DNA of 64,000 nt from Streptomyces sp. NBC_01465 (GCF_036227325.1 NZ_CP109467.1:4340001-4404000), one strand, 5' to 3'; shown: positions 9,956 through 19,044, counted from the first letter of the stretch. Notes: generated by a model from the sequence alone, not told the origin. Made by a program: numbers and translations.

Positions 9956-10234
9956 GGGGTGTCCGGCGGATCAGGTCGCTCTTGCTTGGCGTTGAAGCTT
10001 TCACTGCGGGTGAGCGGTGGTCTGGTGCACTGCGCTTCGCTCCGTCTCGGCTCTTTGATTCATCCTTCGGATGCCGAGCGCAGCTGCAAGGCGGAGGAAG
10101 GCGACAACGCGAATGGGGCCTCCCCTGCTCGAGCGAAGCCGAGAGCTTGGGGAAGTTGGCAACTGACGACAACGCCGCAGATGTGCGTGCCAGACCGGCG
10201 CGACCGCGGCATGATCCGCCGGACACCCCCTAGC
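9951..10234. mobile_element. MITE-like element with 23-bp perfect terminal inverted repeats
   Basis: 284 bases bounded by perfect inverted repeats at 9951-9973 and 10212-10234 (GCTAGGGGGTGTCCGGCGGA... and its complement). The outer CTAG may be a duplicated target, giving IRs of about 18-19 bp starting GGGGTGTCC. The inside has no long ORF and is lower in GC, with foldable segments (for example around 10046-10090). This is the structure of a non-autonomous transposon derivative. It supplies the stop of the upstream TetR gene and abuts the promoter of the next gene. Source family (IS5- or IS630-like) is a guess. Confidence 0.75.
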
Positions 10235-10253
10235 CGCGCTCTACCCTGGCCCC

Positions 10254-11048
10254 ATGCCGCCGCCCGCCAAGACCCGCCTTCGTCGCTACGACCCCGCCAA
10301 GACCCGTGCCGCGGTCCTGGCCCAGTTCGGCCTCGTACGCACAGCGGTCGAGAGCCTCACCCCCGACCAGCTCGCGCTCCCCACCCGGCTCGGCGACTGG
10401 ACGGTCCGGGAGCTGGCCGCGCACCTCACCATGGCCGTCGGCACCATCAGCCGCAATCTCGACGAGCCCGCCCCCGAGAAGGCCGAACTCGCCCTCCTGG
10501 AGTGGCCGTTCGCAACAGCGACCCGCGCCGGCCAGATCTCCGAGGACACCCGCGCACTCGCCGCGAGCACCGAGCCCGCCGCCCTGTACGAACAGACCGC
10601 GGCCCGCATCGCCGACCGCCTCCCCGCCGCCCCCGACGACCGGATCGTCACCACCCGCGTCGGCCCCATGGTGCTCGCCGACTTCCTCGTCACCCGCTGC
10701 GTCGAACTCGTCGTCCACACCGACGACTTGAACGACGCCACGGGCCTGGACATCCCGTACGACCGCCAGGCACTCGCCGCCTGCACCCGCCTCCTCGCCG
10801 ACGCGCTCGCCGCCAAGTCCCCCGGCGGCGCGACCGAAGTGCGCATCCCCCCGTACGCCGTGGTCCAGTGCATCGAAGGCCCCCGCCACACCCGCGGCAC
10901 CCCGCCCAACGTCGTCGAGACCGACCCGCTGACCTGGATCCGGCTCGCGACGGGACGCACCAGCTGGGCGGCCGCACTCGACGAGGCGAAGGTCTCCGCC
11001 AGCGGTGAACGGGCCGACCTCTCCGCCCTGTTGCCCGTCATGAGCTGA
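10254..11048 (+). CDS. Maleylpyruvate isomerase N-terminal (DinB-fold) domain protein
   Basis: 264 residues. The N-terminal four-helix domain (LTPDQLALPTRLGDWTVRELAAHL, and TRCVELVVHTDDLNDATG with the conserved E-x3-H) resembles the mycothiol-dependent maleylpyruvate isomerase/DinB fold; the C-terminal ~90 residues resemble the sterol-carrier-like MDMPI C domain. Such proteins are often annotated as mycothiol-dependent or sterol carrier family; substrate unknown. ATG 10254 has a -10-like TACCCT only 6 bases upstream, so probably leaderless; the matching -35 position falls inside the MITE right repeat. Confidence 0.75.
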   Translation: MPPPAKTRLRRYDPAKTRAAVLAQFGLVRTAVESLTPDQLALPTRLGDWTVRELAAHLTMAVGTISRNLDEPAPEKAELALLEWPFATATRAGQISEDTRALAASTEPAALYEQTAARIADRLPAAPDDRIVTTRVGPMVLADFLVTRCVELVVHTDDLNDATGLDIPYDRQALAACTRLLADALAAKSPGGATEVRIPPYAVVQCIEGPRHTRGTPPNVVETDPLTWIRLATGRTSWAAALDEAKVSASGERADLSALLPVMS

Positions 11049-11090
11049 CCCCGACGGAACCGGAAACCCTGCTCGTCCCGTCCCACCTCC

Positions 11091-11897
11091 ATGCTGAAGC
11101 CGCGCACGGCAGCCGTCACCGCCACCGCCGTCCTCGCCCTGGCCGGATGCAGTCAGGGGAGCAACACCGAGGGACCCGAACCCGGCTCGTACATCACGGG
11201 CAAGCAGTGGCGGATCGAGTCCGTGACCAGCGGCGGCAAGATCCTGCGGGCGCCCGCCGCTTCACGCCTGACGGTGGGCGCCTACGGGCGCACCCAGTTC
11301 ACCGACGGCTGCAATCACTTCCGTACGGACATGAAGTTCAAGGCGGTCAGCCTCGACTTCACCGCCGGCAAGATCACCCGGACGACCGCGGCCGACTGCG
11401 ACGCCAAGACCGGGATGTTCGAGCAGGCCCTCACGGAAACCCTCGGCGGCAAGATGGTGGCGGCCCCGGACCGGGACAGGCTCACCCTCACCAACCCCCG
11501 AGGCGGCAATGTCGTCCTCAACGGGTTCCCGCCCAAGCCCCCGGTCCCGCTCCTCCTGACGAAGTGGACGGTGACCGCCCTGACCAGCGGCGACACTGCG
11601 AGCACCCTCCCGAAGGGGACCGAAGGCTCGGCGTACTTCACCGTGGGCTCCGACGACTCCATCAGCGGAAAACTCGGCTGCAACCGTCTCTCCGGTACGG
11701 CGAAGCCCGCAGCCTCCACCCTCACCTTCGGCCGGATGTCCACGACCCGCATGATGTGCGGCCCCCGGGCGATGGAGTTGGAGCGGCAGCTGCTCAAGGT
11801 CCTCAGCGGCAAGGTGAGTTACGCCATCGACAGCATCGGCATCACCCTGACCGGACCGGACGGCCGCGGTCTGCAGGCGGCGGGGTCGGGAACGTAA
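11091..11897 (+). CDS. META-domain lipoprotein
   Basis: 268 residues. Lipobox LALAGC puts the lipidated cysteine at residue 20. Two HslJ/META-like domains follow: one beginning GKQWRIESVTSGG with QFTDGCNHFRTDMKF, the second beginning LTKWTVTALTSGD with ISGKLGCNRLSGT. Each carries the conserved G-C-N turn, and paired cysteines (about 85/103 and later) suggest disulfides outside the membrane. Start ATG 11091, no clear Shine-Dalgarno. The role of META domains is not well defined; a cell-envelope role is likely. Confidence 0.85.
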   Translation: MLKPRTAAVTATAVLALAGCSQGSNTEGPEPGSYITGKQWRIESVTSGGKILRAPAASRLTVGAYGRTQFTDGCNHFRTDMKFKAVSLDFTAGKITRTTAADCDAKTGMFEQALTETLGGKMVAAPDRDRLTLTNPRGGNVVLNGFPPKPPVPLLLTKWTVTALTSGDTASTLPKGTEGSAYFTVGSDDSISGKLGCNRLSGTAKPAASTLTFGRMSTTRMMCGPRAMELERQLLKVLSGKVSYAIDSIGITLTGPDGRGLQAAGSGT

Positions 11898-11998
11898 CCC
11901 GTACGCACCCTCTGAAGTCGCGTCATCACATTCCGTGGACTTGTCTGGATGTGCCACTGGCATCCCCCAGAAACCCACACCCCCACGGAGCGAATCGC

Positions 11999-12766
11999 AT
12001 GCCCCGCACCCGCATACCCGCAGTCCTCCTCACCGGCGCCCTGGCACTCGGTGCCGCCGCCGTCCCCACCCTCGCCGAAGCGGCGGCCCCGCCGCCCAAG
12101 CCCGTGCCCGTCCCCGTCGACGGCGGCTTCGTGAAGCTGAACCTCTCGGCCAAGCTCCTCGCCGACCTCAAGGCGAAGGGCGTCGTCCTCACCCAGCTGA
12201 CCGCCGACTGCTCGGTCCCCAAGGACGCGAAGGGCGAGGACATCGTCTCCAGCGTCACCTCGCTCAGCCTGGGCGTGAAGTCCGGCGACGTGACCGCCGT
12301 GGACGCCAAGCTCGCGGGCAAGCTGGAGCTCTCCGACAACTGCATGGGCCTGGTCAACGTGAAGACCAAGGCCGGTGTGGTCCTCAAGAACCTCTCGGCC
12401 GACCTGACCACCGGCGTCATCGCGGGCACGGTCCAGGACGCCAAGGGCTCCGCCGACGTCACCCTCGGCTCGTTCGTCCGCCCGGCCGTCAACGCGAAGA
12501 CCGTCGACGCCGCCTCGAACTCGGTGACCCTCGACGCCACTGTGACGCTCGACGCATCTGTGGCGGCCGCGCTCAACGCCGATCTGGGGGTCCACCTCTT
12601 CGTCGGAGGCGGCCCGCTCCTCGACGTGAAGAGCGACATCTCGCTCGTCAACGACGCCGACGTCACCGTGGCCCTGGGCCTGAACGCGGGTGCGGACGTC
12701 AATGTCAACGCCAACACGCACCTCGACCTCGGCGCGATTCTCGCCGGGCTGCTCGGCGCGAAGTAG
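11999..12766 (+). CDS. Secreted protein of unknown function
   Basis: 255 residues beginning with a signal peptide (MPRTRIPAVLLTGALALGAAAV, cleavage near AEAAA, about residue 28). The mature part is rich in Ala, Val, Lys and Asp with alternating hydrophobic residues (for example SLSLGVKSGDVTAVDAKLAG), suggesting a beta-rich fold; two cysteines (CSV, NCMG) may form a disulfide. No family recognised. ATG 11999 follows GGAG at about 11984. Ends 101 bases before purF. Confidence 0.75.
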   Translation: MPRTRIPAVLLTGALALGAAAVPTLAEAAAPPPKPVPVPVDGGFVKLNLSAKLLADLKAKGVVLTQLTADCSVPKDAKGEDIVSSVTSLSLGVKSGDVTAVDAKLAGKLELSDNCMGLVNVKTKAGVVLKNLSADLTTGVIAGTVQDAKGSADVTLGSFVRPAVNAKTVDAASNSVTLDATVTLDASVAAALNADLGVHLFVGGGPLLDVKSDISLVNDADVTVALGLNAGADVNVNANTHLDLGAILAGLLGAK

Positions 12767-12806
12767 CGCAGAGTCACCGAGGCGAAAACCCTGCAAAACG
12801 GGCACT

Positions 12807-12860
12807 TCGACCGCTGGTCCGTATCCCCAATTCGGACCAGTGGTCGATCTCGCCTACACT
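12807..12860 (+). promoter_or_regulatory. purF promoter with 15-bp inverted repeat
   Basis: Arms TCGACCGCTGGTCCG (12807-12821) and CGGACCAGTGGTCGA (12833-12847) pair at 14 of 15 positions across an 11-base spacer. The right arm covers the expected -35 position for the -10-like TACACT (12855-12860). GTG follows 7 bases later, so the message is probably leaderless. The repeat may be an operator for a purine repressor, or a terminator of the upstream gene placed against the promoter. Confidence 0.55.
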
Positions 12861-12867
12861 CGGTGCC

Positions 12868-14394
12868 GTGCCTCGTGGTGATGGACGACTCAACCACGAC
12901 CTGCTCCCCGGAGAGAAAGGCCCCCAGGACGCTTGCGGCGTCTTCGGTGTCTGGGCTCCCGGCGAAGAGGTCGCCAAGCTCACCTATTTCGGACTGTATG
13001 CGCTGCAGCACCGTGGACAGGAGTCCGCGGGAATCGCAGTGAGCAATGGGTCCCAGATTCTCGTCTTCAAGGACATGGGACTGGTCTCCCAGGTCTTCGA
13101 CGAAACCTCCCTCGGCTCCCTCCAGGGCCATATCGCGGTCGGTCATGCCCGCTATTCCACCACCGGTGCCTCGGTGTGGGAGAACGCGCAGCCGACATTC
13201 CGTGCCACCGCGCACGGCTCGATCGCGCTCGGCCACAACGGCAACCTGGTCAATACGGCCCAGCTCGCCGAGATGGTCGCCAAGCTGCCCAAGGAAAACG
13301 GCCGCGCCACCCAGGTCGCAGCCACCAACGACACCGACCTGGTCACGGCCCTGCTGGCCGGCCAGGTCGATGACGACGGCAAGCCGCTGACCATAGAAGA
13401 AGCCGCCGCCAAGGTCCTCCCGCAGGTCCAGGGCGCCTTCTCGCTCGTCTTCATGGACGAGCACACGCTGTACGCGGCCCGCGACCTCCAGGGCATCCGC
13501 CCGCTGGTCCTCGGCCGCCTCGAGCGCGGCTGGGTCGTCGCTTCGGAGTCCGCCGCCCTCGACATCTGCGGCGCCAGCTTCGTCCGCGAGATCGAGCCGG
13601 GCGAGATGGTCGCCATCGACGAGAACGGTCTGCGCACCTCCCGATTCGCGGAAGCGAAGCCCAAGGGGTGCGTCTTCGAGTACGTCTACCTGGCGCGCCC
13701 GGACACCGACATCGCGGGCCGGAATGTCTATCTCTCCCGTGTGGAGATGGGCCGCAAGCTCGCCGCCGAAGCCCCGGTCGAGGCCGACCTGGTGATAGCT
13801 ACTCCCGAGTCCGGCACCCCCGCCGCGATCGGCTACGCCGAAGCCAGCGGAATTCCGTACGGCTCGGGCCTGGTGAAGAACGCCTACGTCGGCCGCACCT
13901 TCATCCAGCCCTCCCAGACGATCCGCCAGCTCGGCATCCGTCTCAAGCTCAACCCGCTCAAGGAAGTCATCCGCGGCAAGCGCCTGGTGGTCGTCGACGA
14001 CTCGATCGTCCGCGGCAACACCCAGCGCGCTCTGGTCCGGATGCTCCGCGAGGCCGGCGCCGCCGAGGTCCACATCCGGATCTCGTCCCCGCCGGTGAAG
14101 TGGCCGTGCTTCTTCGGCATCGACTTCGCGACCCGCGCCGAGCTCATCGCCAACGGCATGACCGTGGACGAGATCGGCAAGTCCCTGGGCGCAGACTCGC
14201 TCTCGTACATCACGACGGACGCGATGATCGAGGCGACCACGATCCCCAAGGACAACCTCTGCCGCGCCTGCTTCGACGGCGAGTACCCGATGGAGCTCCC
14301 GGACCCGGAACTGCTCGGCAAGCAGCTCCTGGAGACCGAGCTGGCGGCAGGCCCGGCGGCCACCGCCGCGGCCGACGCGCTCCGTCGCCCGTAA
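12868..14394 (+). CDS. purF: Amidophosphoribosyltransferase PurF
   Basis: Catalyses the committed step of purine synthesis: PRPP plus glutamine to 5-phosphoribosylamine. 508 residues. A 22-residue propeptide (ending GPQDA) precedes the catalytic Cys23 (CGVFGVW), exposed after self-cleavage. The N-terminal Ntn glutaminase has YFGLYALQHRGQESAG and HARYSTTG; the C-terminal phosphoribosyltransferase has the PRPP loop VVVDDSIVRGNT. The late cysteines (WPCFFG and CRACFDGEYP) match iron-sulfur-type PurF enzymes. GTG 12868 is the natural start. Followed 36 bases later by purM. Confidence 0.97.
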   Translation: MPRGDGRLNHDLLPGEKGPQDACGVFGVWAPGEEVAKLTYFGLYALQHRGQESAGIAVSNGSQILVFKDMGLVSQVFDETSLGSLQGHIAVGHARYSTTGASVWENAQPTFRATAHGSIALGHNGNLVNTAQLAEMVAKLPKENGRATQVAATNDTDLVTALLAGQVDDDGKPLTIEEAAAKVLPQVQGAFSLVFMDEHTLYAARDLQGIRPLVLGRLERGWVVASESAALDICGASFVREIEPGEMVAIDENGLRTSRFAEAKPKGCVFEYVYLARPDTDIAGRNVYLSRVEMGRKLAAEAPVEADLVIATPESGTPAAIGYAEASGIPYGSGLVKNAYVGRTFIQPSQTIRQLGIRLKLNPLKEVIRGKRLVVVDDSIVRGNTQRALVRMLREAGAAEVHIRISSPPVKWPCFFGIDFATRAELIANGMTVDEIGKSLGADSLSYITTDAMIEATTIPKDNLCRACFDGEYPMELPDPELLGKQLLETELAAGPAATAAADALRRP

Positions 14395-14430
14395 AAAGCC
14401 CCTGAAGTACGACACGAAAGTTCTCACCCC

Positions 14431-15531
14431 ATGTCTACTGAGTCTTTTGAGCGTGCTCCGCACGCGGGCACTGGTGCCAGCTACGCAGCCGCGGGCGTCG
14501 ACATCGAAGCGGGAGACCGCGCCGTAGAACTCATGAAGGAGTGGGTGAAGAAGACGCAGCGCGCCGAAGTCGCGGGCCTGGGCGGCCTGGGCGGATTCGC
14601 CGGCCTCTTCGACGCGAGCGCCCTCAAGCGTTACGAGCGCCCCCTCCTGGCCTCCGCCACCGACGGCGTCGGTACGAAGGTCGACCTCGCCCGCAAGATG
14701 GGCGTGTACGACACGATCGGCCACGACCTCGTCGGCATGGTCGTCGACGACCTCGTCGTCTGCGGCGCCGAGCCCCTCTTCATGACCGACTACATCTGCG
14801 TCGGCAAGGTCTTCCCCGACCGCGTCGCCGCGATCGTGAAGGGCATCGCCGAGGGCTGCGTCCTGGCCGGCTGCGCACTGGTCGGCGGCGAGACCGCCGA
14901 GCACCCGGGCCTCCTCGGCGAGGACGACTTCGACGTCGCCGGCGCCGGCACGGGTGTGGTCGAGGCCGACCAGCTCCTGGGCCCGGACCGTATCCGTAAG
15001 GGTGACGCGGTGATCGCCATGGCGTCCTCCGGTCTTCACTCCAACGGGTACTCGCTGGTCCGCCACGTCGTCTTCGACCGGGCCGGCTGGGCGCTGGACC
15101 GGGAGATCGAGGAGTTCGGCCGCACGCTCGGCGAGGAGCTCCTGGAGCCCACCAAGATCTACTCGCTGGACTGTCTGGCCCTGACCCGTACGACCGAGGT
15201 GCACGGCTTCAGCCACATCACCGGCGGCGGTCTGGCCAACAACCTGGCCCGCGTCATCCCCGACCACCTGCACGCCACGGTCGACCGCTCCACGTGGACG
15301 CCGGGCGCGGTCTTCGAGGTCGTCGGCAAGGCCGGCCGGGTCGAGCGGCTCGAGCTGGAGAAGACCCTCAACATGGGCGTCGGCATGATGGCCGTCGTGC
15401 CCGAGGAGTCGGTCGACGCGGCACTGACCACGCTGGCCGACCGGGGCATCGAGGCCTGGGTCGCGGGCGAGATCGAGGACCGCGGCGACAACGCCACCGG
15501 GGCCACCCTCACCGGGGACTACGACAAGTAG
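14431..15531 (+). CDS. purM: Phosphoribosylformylglycinamidine cyclo-ligase (AIR synthetase) PurM
   Basis: Closes the imidazole ring, FGAM plus ATP to AIR, acting directly after the PurSQL complex. 366 residues, normal length. Conserved GASYAAAGVDIEAGDRAVELMK, ATDGVGTKVDLA, the VDDLVVCGAEPLFMTDY segment and GGETAEHPG are present. ATG 14431; likely cotranscribed with purF from the palindromic promoter. Ends before a bidirectional hairpin shared with the convergent DUF3073 gene. Confidence 0.97.
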   Translation: MSTESFERAPHAGTGASYAAAGVDIEAGDRAVELMKEWVKKTQRAEVAGLGGLGGFAGLFDASALKRYERPLLASATDGVGTKVDLARKMGVYDTIGHDLVGMVVDDLVVCGAEPLFMTDYICVGKVFPDRVAAIVKGIAEGCVLAGCALVGGETAEHPGLLGEDDFDVAGAGTGVVEADQLLGPDRIRKGDAVIAMASSGLHSNGYSLVRHVVFDRAGWALDREIEEFGRTLGEELLEPTKIYSLDCLALTRTTEVHGFSHITGGGLANNLARVIPDHLHATVDRSTWTPGAVFEVVGKAGRVERLELEKTLNMGVGMMAVVPEESVDAALTTLADRGIEAWVAGEIEDRGDNATGATLTGDYDK

Positions 15532-15541
15532 GCAGCACTAA

Positions 15542-15573
15542 ACCCGGTCCGGGGCCGAGGCCCCCGACCGGGT
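15542..15573. terminator. Bidirectional terminator between purM and the DUF3073 gene
   Basis: 15-base arms (15542-15556 with 15559-15573) with one mismatch and a 2-base loop, lying between convergent genes, so it can stop both. Confidence 0.65.
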
Positions 15574-15607
15574 CGAGTGAGCGTGCTTGTTTTGAGGTGT
15601 GCGTACG

Positions 15608-15868
15608 TCAAGCGCCGCGGCGCTGCTGCGACGATGCGGGACCGGACTCGTCGTCCTCGTCCTCATCGTCCTCGTTGTAGAGATCCGCGTACTGTGCGTA
15701 CGGGTCATCTTCCTCTTCGTCATCCTCGAACGGCTCCGCGTTCGGTGGTTGACTCGTAGGAGATGCGCCCAGCTCATTGGCCAGACGCGACAGGTCAGTC
15801 CCGCCGCTGCTGTACTTCAGCTGGCGGGCGACCTTCGTCTGCTTGGCCTTTGCCCGGCCGCGCCCCAT
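15608..15868 (-). CDS. DUF3073 family protein
   Basis: 86-residue actinobacterial protein. Basic N-terminus (MGRGRAKAKQTKVARQLKYSS) then an extremely acidic middle (EPFEDDEEEDDPYAQYADLYNEDDEDEDDE) and a short basic tail. The family is widespread in actinomycetes with no known function; the charge split could suit nucleic-acid or ribosome binding. ATG 15868 is chosen because a GAGGGGG box precedes it and the protein then starts at the conserved motif; the frame stays open upstream to 16027 without family similarity. Confidence 0.85.
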   Translation of the reverse strand: MGRGRAKAKQTKVARQLKYSSGGTDLSRLANELGASPTSQPPNAEPFEDDEEEDDPYAQYADLYNEDDEDEDDESGPASSQQRRGA

Positions 15869-16157
15869 GGCTCGACCCCCTCGGTGACGGGGCTCGACGG
15901 CCCCAGAGTCTTGACACCCGTTCATGATTCGGAACGGGCTCTCCGCAGAGAGACCGGTCCGTAGGGCTTTAACGGTACCTGCTTCCGCGGCCATACGGTA
16001 CGCCGCCCGCATGACGTGCCACTTCACAGAACCCGCGAGAAGCCCTGTCCTCGCTGGTCAGCTGCGATTTTAACCTCTTCTTGGCGACCGACCCGCCGAG
16101 GGGGGTGAGTCATGTCTCCCTGCGCTCCCCCTACGGCGGGTCAGTGACCGTCCACGG

Positions 16158-17240
16158 TCAGTTTCCGCGCGCCTCCGCCATGCGCTGTTCGGCGATCCTG
16201 TCGGCTGCGGCGGCCGGCGGAATGCCGTCTTCCTTTGCACGAGCGAATATGGCCAGCGTGGTGTCGAAGATCTTCGCGGCCTTGGACTTGCACCGGTCGA
16301 AGTCGAAACCGTGGAGCTCGTCGGCGACCTGGATCACACCGCCCGCGTTCACGACGTAGTCGGGCGCGTAGAGGATCGCGCGGTCCGCGAGGTCCTTCTC
16401 GACGCCGGGGTGGGCGAGCTGGTTGTTGGCCGCGCCGCACACCACCTTCGCCGTGAGGACGGGGACGGACGCGTCGTTCAGGGCGCCGCCGAGCGCGCAG
16501 GGCGCGTAGATGTCGAGGCCCTCCGTGCGGATCAGGGCTTCGGTGTCCGCCACCACGGAGACCTCGGGGTGCAGATCGGTGATGCGGCGTACCGACTCCT
16601 CCCGTACGTCCGTGATCACGACCTCCGCGCCGTCCTGCAGCAGGTGCTCCACCAGGTGGTGCCCGACCTTGCCGACGCCCGCGATGCCGACCTTGCGGCC
16701 GCGCAGCGTCGGATCGCCCCAGAGGTGCTGGGCGGAGGCGCGCATGCCCTGGAAGACGCCGAAGGCGGTGAGGACCGAGGAGTCGCCGGCGCCGCCGTTC
16801 TCGGGGGAGCGGCCCGTGGTCCAGCGGCACTCGCGGGCGACGACGTCCATGTCGGCGACGAACGTACCGACGTCGCAGGCCGTCACGTAGCGGCCGCCGA
16901 GGGAGGCGACGAACCGGCCGTAGGCGAGGAGGAGTTCCTCGGACTTGATCTGCTCGGGGTCACCGATGATCACGGCCTTGCCGCCGCCGTGGTCGAGGCC
17001 GGCCATGGCGTTCTTGTACGACATGCCGCGCGCGAGGTTCAGCGCGTCGGCGACGGCCTCCTCCTCGGACGCGTACGGGTAGAAGCGCGTGCCGCCGAGG
17101 GCCGGGCCCAGGGCGGTGGAGTGGATGGCGATGACGGCCTTGAGGCCGGAGGCGCGGTCCTGGCAGAGCACGACCTGTTCGTGCCCTCCCTGATCCGAGT
17201 GGAAGAGGGTGTGCAGGACGCCGTCGGAAACATCGGTCAC
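16158..17240 (-). CDS. vdh: Valine (branched-chain amino acid) dehydrogenase
   Basis: NAD-dependent oxidative deamination of valine, leucine and isoleucine to 2-oxo acids, feeding catabolism and branched acyl-CoA supply for polyketides and fatty acids. 360 residues, Glu/Leu/Phe/Val dehydrogenase family. Substrate and catalytic lysines are Lys76 (ARGMSYK) and Lys88 (DHGGGKAVI); the NAD-binding motif GVGKVGHH starts the Rossmann domain. GTG 17240 with GGGAG 8 bases upstream is preferred; a longer frame from 17282 lacks a ribosome site. Gene order next to purM and bldC matches S. coelicolor vdh. Confidence 0.93.
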   Translation of the reverse strand: MTDVSDGVLHTLFHSDQGGHEQVVLCQDRASGLKAVIAIHSTALGPALGGTRFYPYASEEEAVADALNLARGMSYKNAMAGLDHGGGKAVIIGDPEQIKSEELLLAYGRFVASLGGRYVTACDVGTFVADMDVVARECRWTTGRSPENGGAGDSSVLTAFGVFQGMRASAQHLWGDPTLRGRKVGIAGVGKVGHHLVEHLLQDGAEVVITDVREESVRRITDLHPEVSVVADTEALIRTEGLDIYAPCALGGALNDASVPVLTAKVVCGAANNQLAHPGVEKDLADRAILYAPDYVVNAGGVIQVADELHGFDFDRCKSKAAKIFDTTLAIFARAKEDGIPPAAAADRIAEQRMAEARGN

Positions 17241-17395
17241 TGTGGTGACTCCCAAATACGAAGCGGCGGGTGGAGGGCCCACCTGCGGGTGGGGAAGGCC
17301 CAGTTGGCAGCAGATTAGGGCCTACGCACCCGTAGATCCGGTGAGGTGCCGAGGATCACTCCCTCGGGTCGCGGGAGCGTGGGACGATTCGGTAC

Positions 17396-18241
17396 ATGGC
17401 GGTGGTGTCCTCGGTGATCGTGCCCTACACGTCCTATCTGCGGGTGTACGAGCCGCTCTCGGCCTTCCCCGAGCCCGAACGGGCCCACTGGGCGAGCTAT
17501 GCCCGCCGGGCCGACCTCCCGACCGCACAGGACGAACTGCGGGCCGCCCTGGCCGACTTGCTGCCCACTCCGCCGGTCGCCGTCCCCGTGCACGAGAGCG
17601 CGGACGCCTTCGTGACGGTGGTCGACGGGGTGGTGTGCGTCTGCCCGTGGCGGACCCGGCTGCGCGGCTGGCTGGCGCTGGAGGAGCTCGCGGGGCAGTA
17701 CCCGGAGCTCGTGCTCGACGTCGTACTGCCACCGGTGGTGCGCCTGCAGGCGGCCGCGGACTACGAGCGGTGGCTGGAGCGGAATCCGGACGCGCGGCCC
17801 TGGATCCGTACGACGGTCTGGCATGTGCCGGTGCGGTGGTTCGCGCTCTTCGGGGACGAGGAGCGGGAGTACGTGAAGGCGGGGGAGGGCGGGGTCGCTC
17901 CTGTCCTGCGCTACAGGACACCGATGGTGCAGGCGCGACGGCGGCTGGCCCGCGCACTGAAGACGCTGCGGGATCACTTCGAGGAGGGGCCGCTCACAGA
18001 AGGCCTGGTAGATGTGGGGAGGTGGCTGGAGGAATTCCATCCGCGCTCCCTGGTCGAGCTGGACTACGGCGGCCTGGTGCACGTCCTTCCCGAGGCGGAC
18101 CTCGCCGATGACCGGTCGGCCGCGGATGTCGCGGCGGCGGTCGCGGCGCTGCGCGAGGGGGACAGCGAGGGTGCCGACGCGGCGTACGGCCGGCTGTCGG
18201 ACCGGTGGCGGGCGGTGCGGGAGCGTCAACTCTCCAACTGA
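17396..18241 (+). CDS. Conserved actinobacterial hypothetical protein
   Basis: 281 residues, no signal peptide or membrane helix, Trp- and Arg-rich. Visible segments: a conserved-looking N-terminus (SVIVPYTSYLRVYEPLSAF), a Trp-rich centre (WIRTTVWHVPVRWFALFGDEERE), and a helical region (TPMVQARRRLARALKTLRDHF). The family is found beside bldC in Streptomyces (by memory of gene order); no biochemical role known. The coding signature is strong. The ATG overlaps no upstream gene; vdh diverges 155 bases away. Confidence 0.8.
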   Translation: MAVVSSVIVPYTSYLRVYEPLSAFPEPERAHWASYARRADLPTAQDELRAALADLLPTPPVAVPVHESADAFVTVVDGVVCVCPWRTRLRGWLALEELAGQYPELVLDVVLPPVVRLQAAADYERWLERNPDARPWIRTTVWHVPVRWFALFGDEEREYVKAGEGGVAPVLRYRTPMVQARRRLARALKTLRDHFEEGPLTEGLVDVGRWLEEFHPRSLVELDYGGLVHVLPEADLADDRSAADVAAAVAALREGDSEGADAAYGRLSDRWRAVRERQLSN

Positions 18242-18721
18242 TCCCGTACCGACTTCGGTCGACATCGGTGCACTGCGGGACCTAGGTCCTGAACCGGGCC
18301 TTTGCCTCAAGCGTGACCTACTGCACTAACCCGGGCCTTGCGCCCATCCCCCACCCTCGTGTCAAAATAGGACAAGGAGCCCGGGGAGGGCTCCTTCCAC
18401 CCAACTTTGGGGGGAAACCTCGGCATTGCGTTCTTTGGGGGGTCTGATGACTCCTGATCACCGTGTGACTGATCGTCACTGCGGTGTGACTGTCCGCTAT
18501 GGCATGGTCCATCGGGCTTCCGCCGCTGTTGAACACCTCAGAGGGCAATTCCATCGGTTTGGCCGACGCGGCTGGACGGATGGTGTAGTTGTAGTGCCGA
18601 GGACAAGCCGTTCGTCCTATAACCGACTCGGCCCGTGTCTGCCATTTCGGGCAACGCGGGTCAAGGTGCAGAATTTAGAGGAATGAACCGAGAAGGTTCG
18701 GTTCTCCCGAGGAGGCCGCTC
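18242..18721 (+). promoter_or_regulatory. 480-bp upstream and leader region of bldC
   Basis: No convincing gene. A promoter candidate is TTGCGC (18338-18343) and CAAAAT (18363-18368), spacing 19. Directly after it a 9-bp hairpin (18374-18382 with 18388-18396) would sit near the RNA 5' end, giving a leader of about 350 bases. A small stem GAACC/GGTTC (18684-18698 region) precedes the ribosome site GAGGAGG (18709-18715). An open frame 18426-18686 has low third-position GC and a TTA codon and is not called. The exact start of transcription is not visible. Confidence 0.45.
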
Positions 18722-18928
18722 ATGACCGCTCGCACCCCTGATGCCGAGCCGCTGCTGACCCCGGCTGAGGTTGCCACGATGTTCCGCGTGGACCCGAAGA
18801 CGGTCACCCGCTGGGCGAAGGCGGGCAAGCTCACGTCCATCCGCACGCTGGGTGGACACCGCCGGTACCGCGAAGCAGAGGTACGCGCCCTGCTCGCGGG
18901 CATTCCGCAGCAGCGCAGCGAGGCCTGA
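18722..18928 (+). CDS. bldC: Developmental regulator BldC (MerR-like DNA-binding protein)
   Basis: 68-residue protein that is little more than a winged helix-turn-helix: LLTPAEVATMFRVDPKTVTRWAKAGKLTSIRTLGGHRRYREAEV. In Streptomyces BldC binds head-to-tail on direct repeats and delays entry into development by repressing sporulation genes. Length and sequence are essentially those of the known protein. ATG 18722 follows a strong GAGGAGG. A T-tailed terminator lies 117 bases downstream. Confidence 0.96.
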   Translation: MTARTPDAEPLLTPAEVATMFRVDPKTVTRWAKAGKLTSIRTLGGHRRYREAEVRALLAGIPQQRSEA

Positions 18929-19044
18929 ACATCCCTTAGCAGGGACTGAAATCGGACATACCCGGGTCCCCCAGCCCGGATTGCCCGCCTATAGCTCCAC
19001 CTGACGCTCGCCTGCCCCAACGGGCCGCGTCGCAGCACTTCATT

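Noticed and set aside
15608-16027. Longer form of the DUF3073 protein from 16027
   Set aside because: The extra 53 residues lack family similarity, and ATG 15868 has a good ribosome site.
18426-18686. 86-codon open frame ahead of bldC
   Set aside because: Low third-position GC, TTA and AGA codons, no ribosome site and no recognisable domain; more likely leader RNA.
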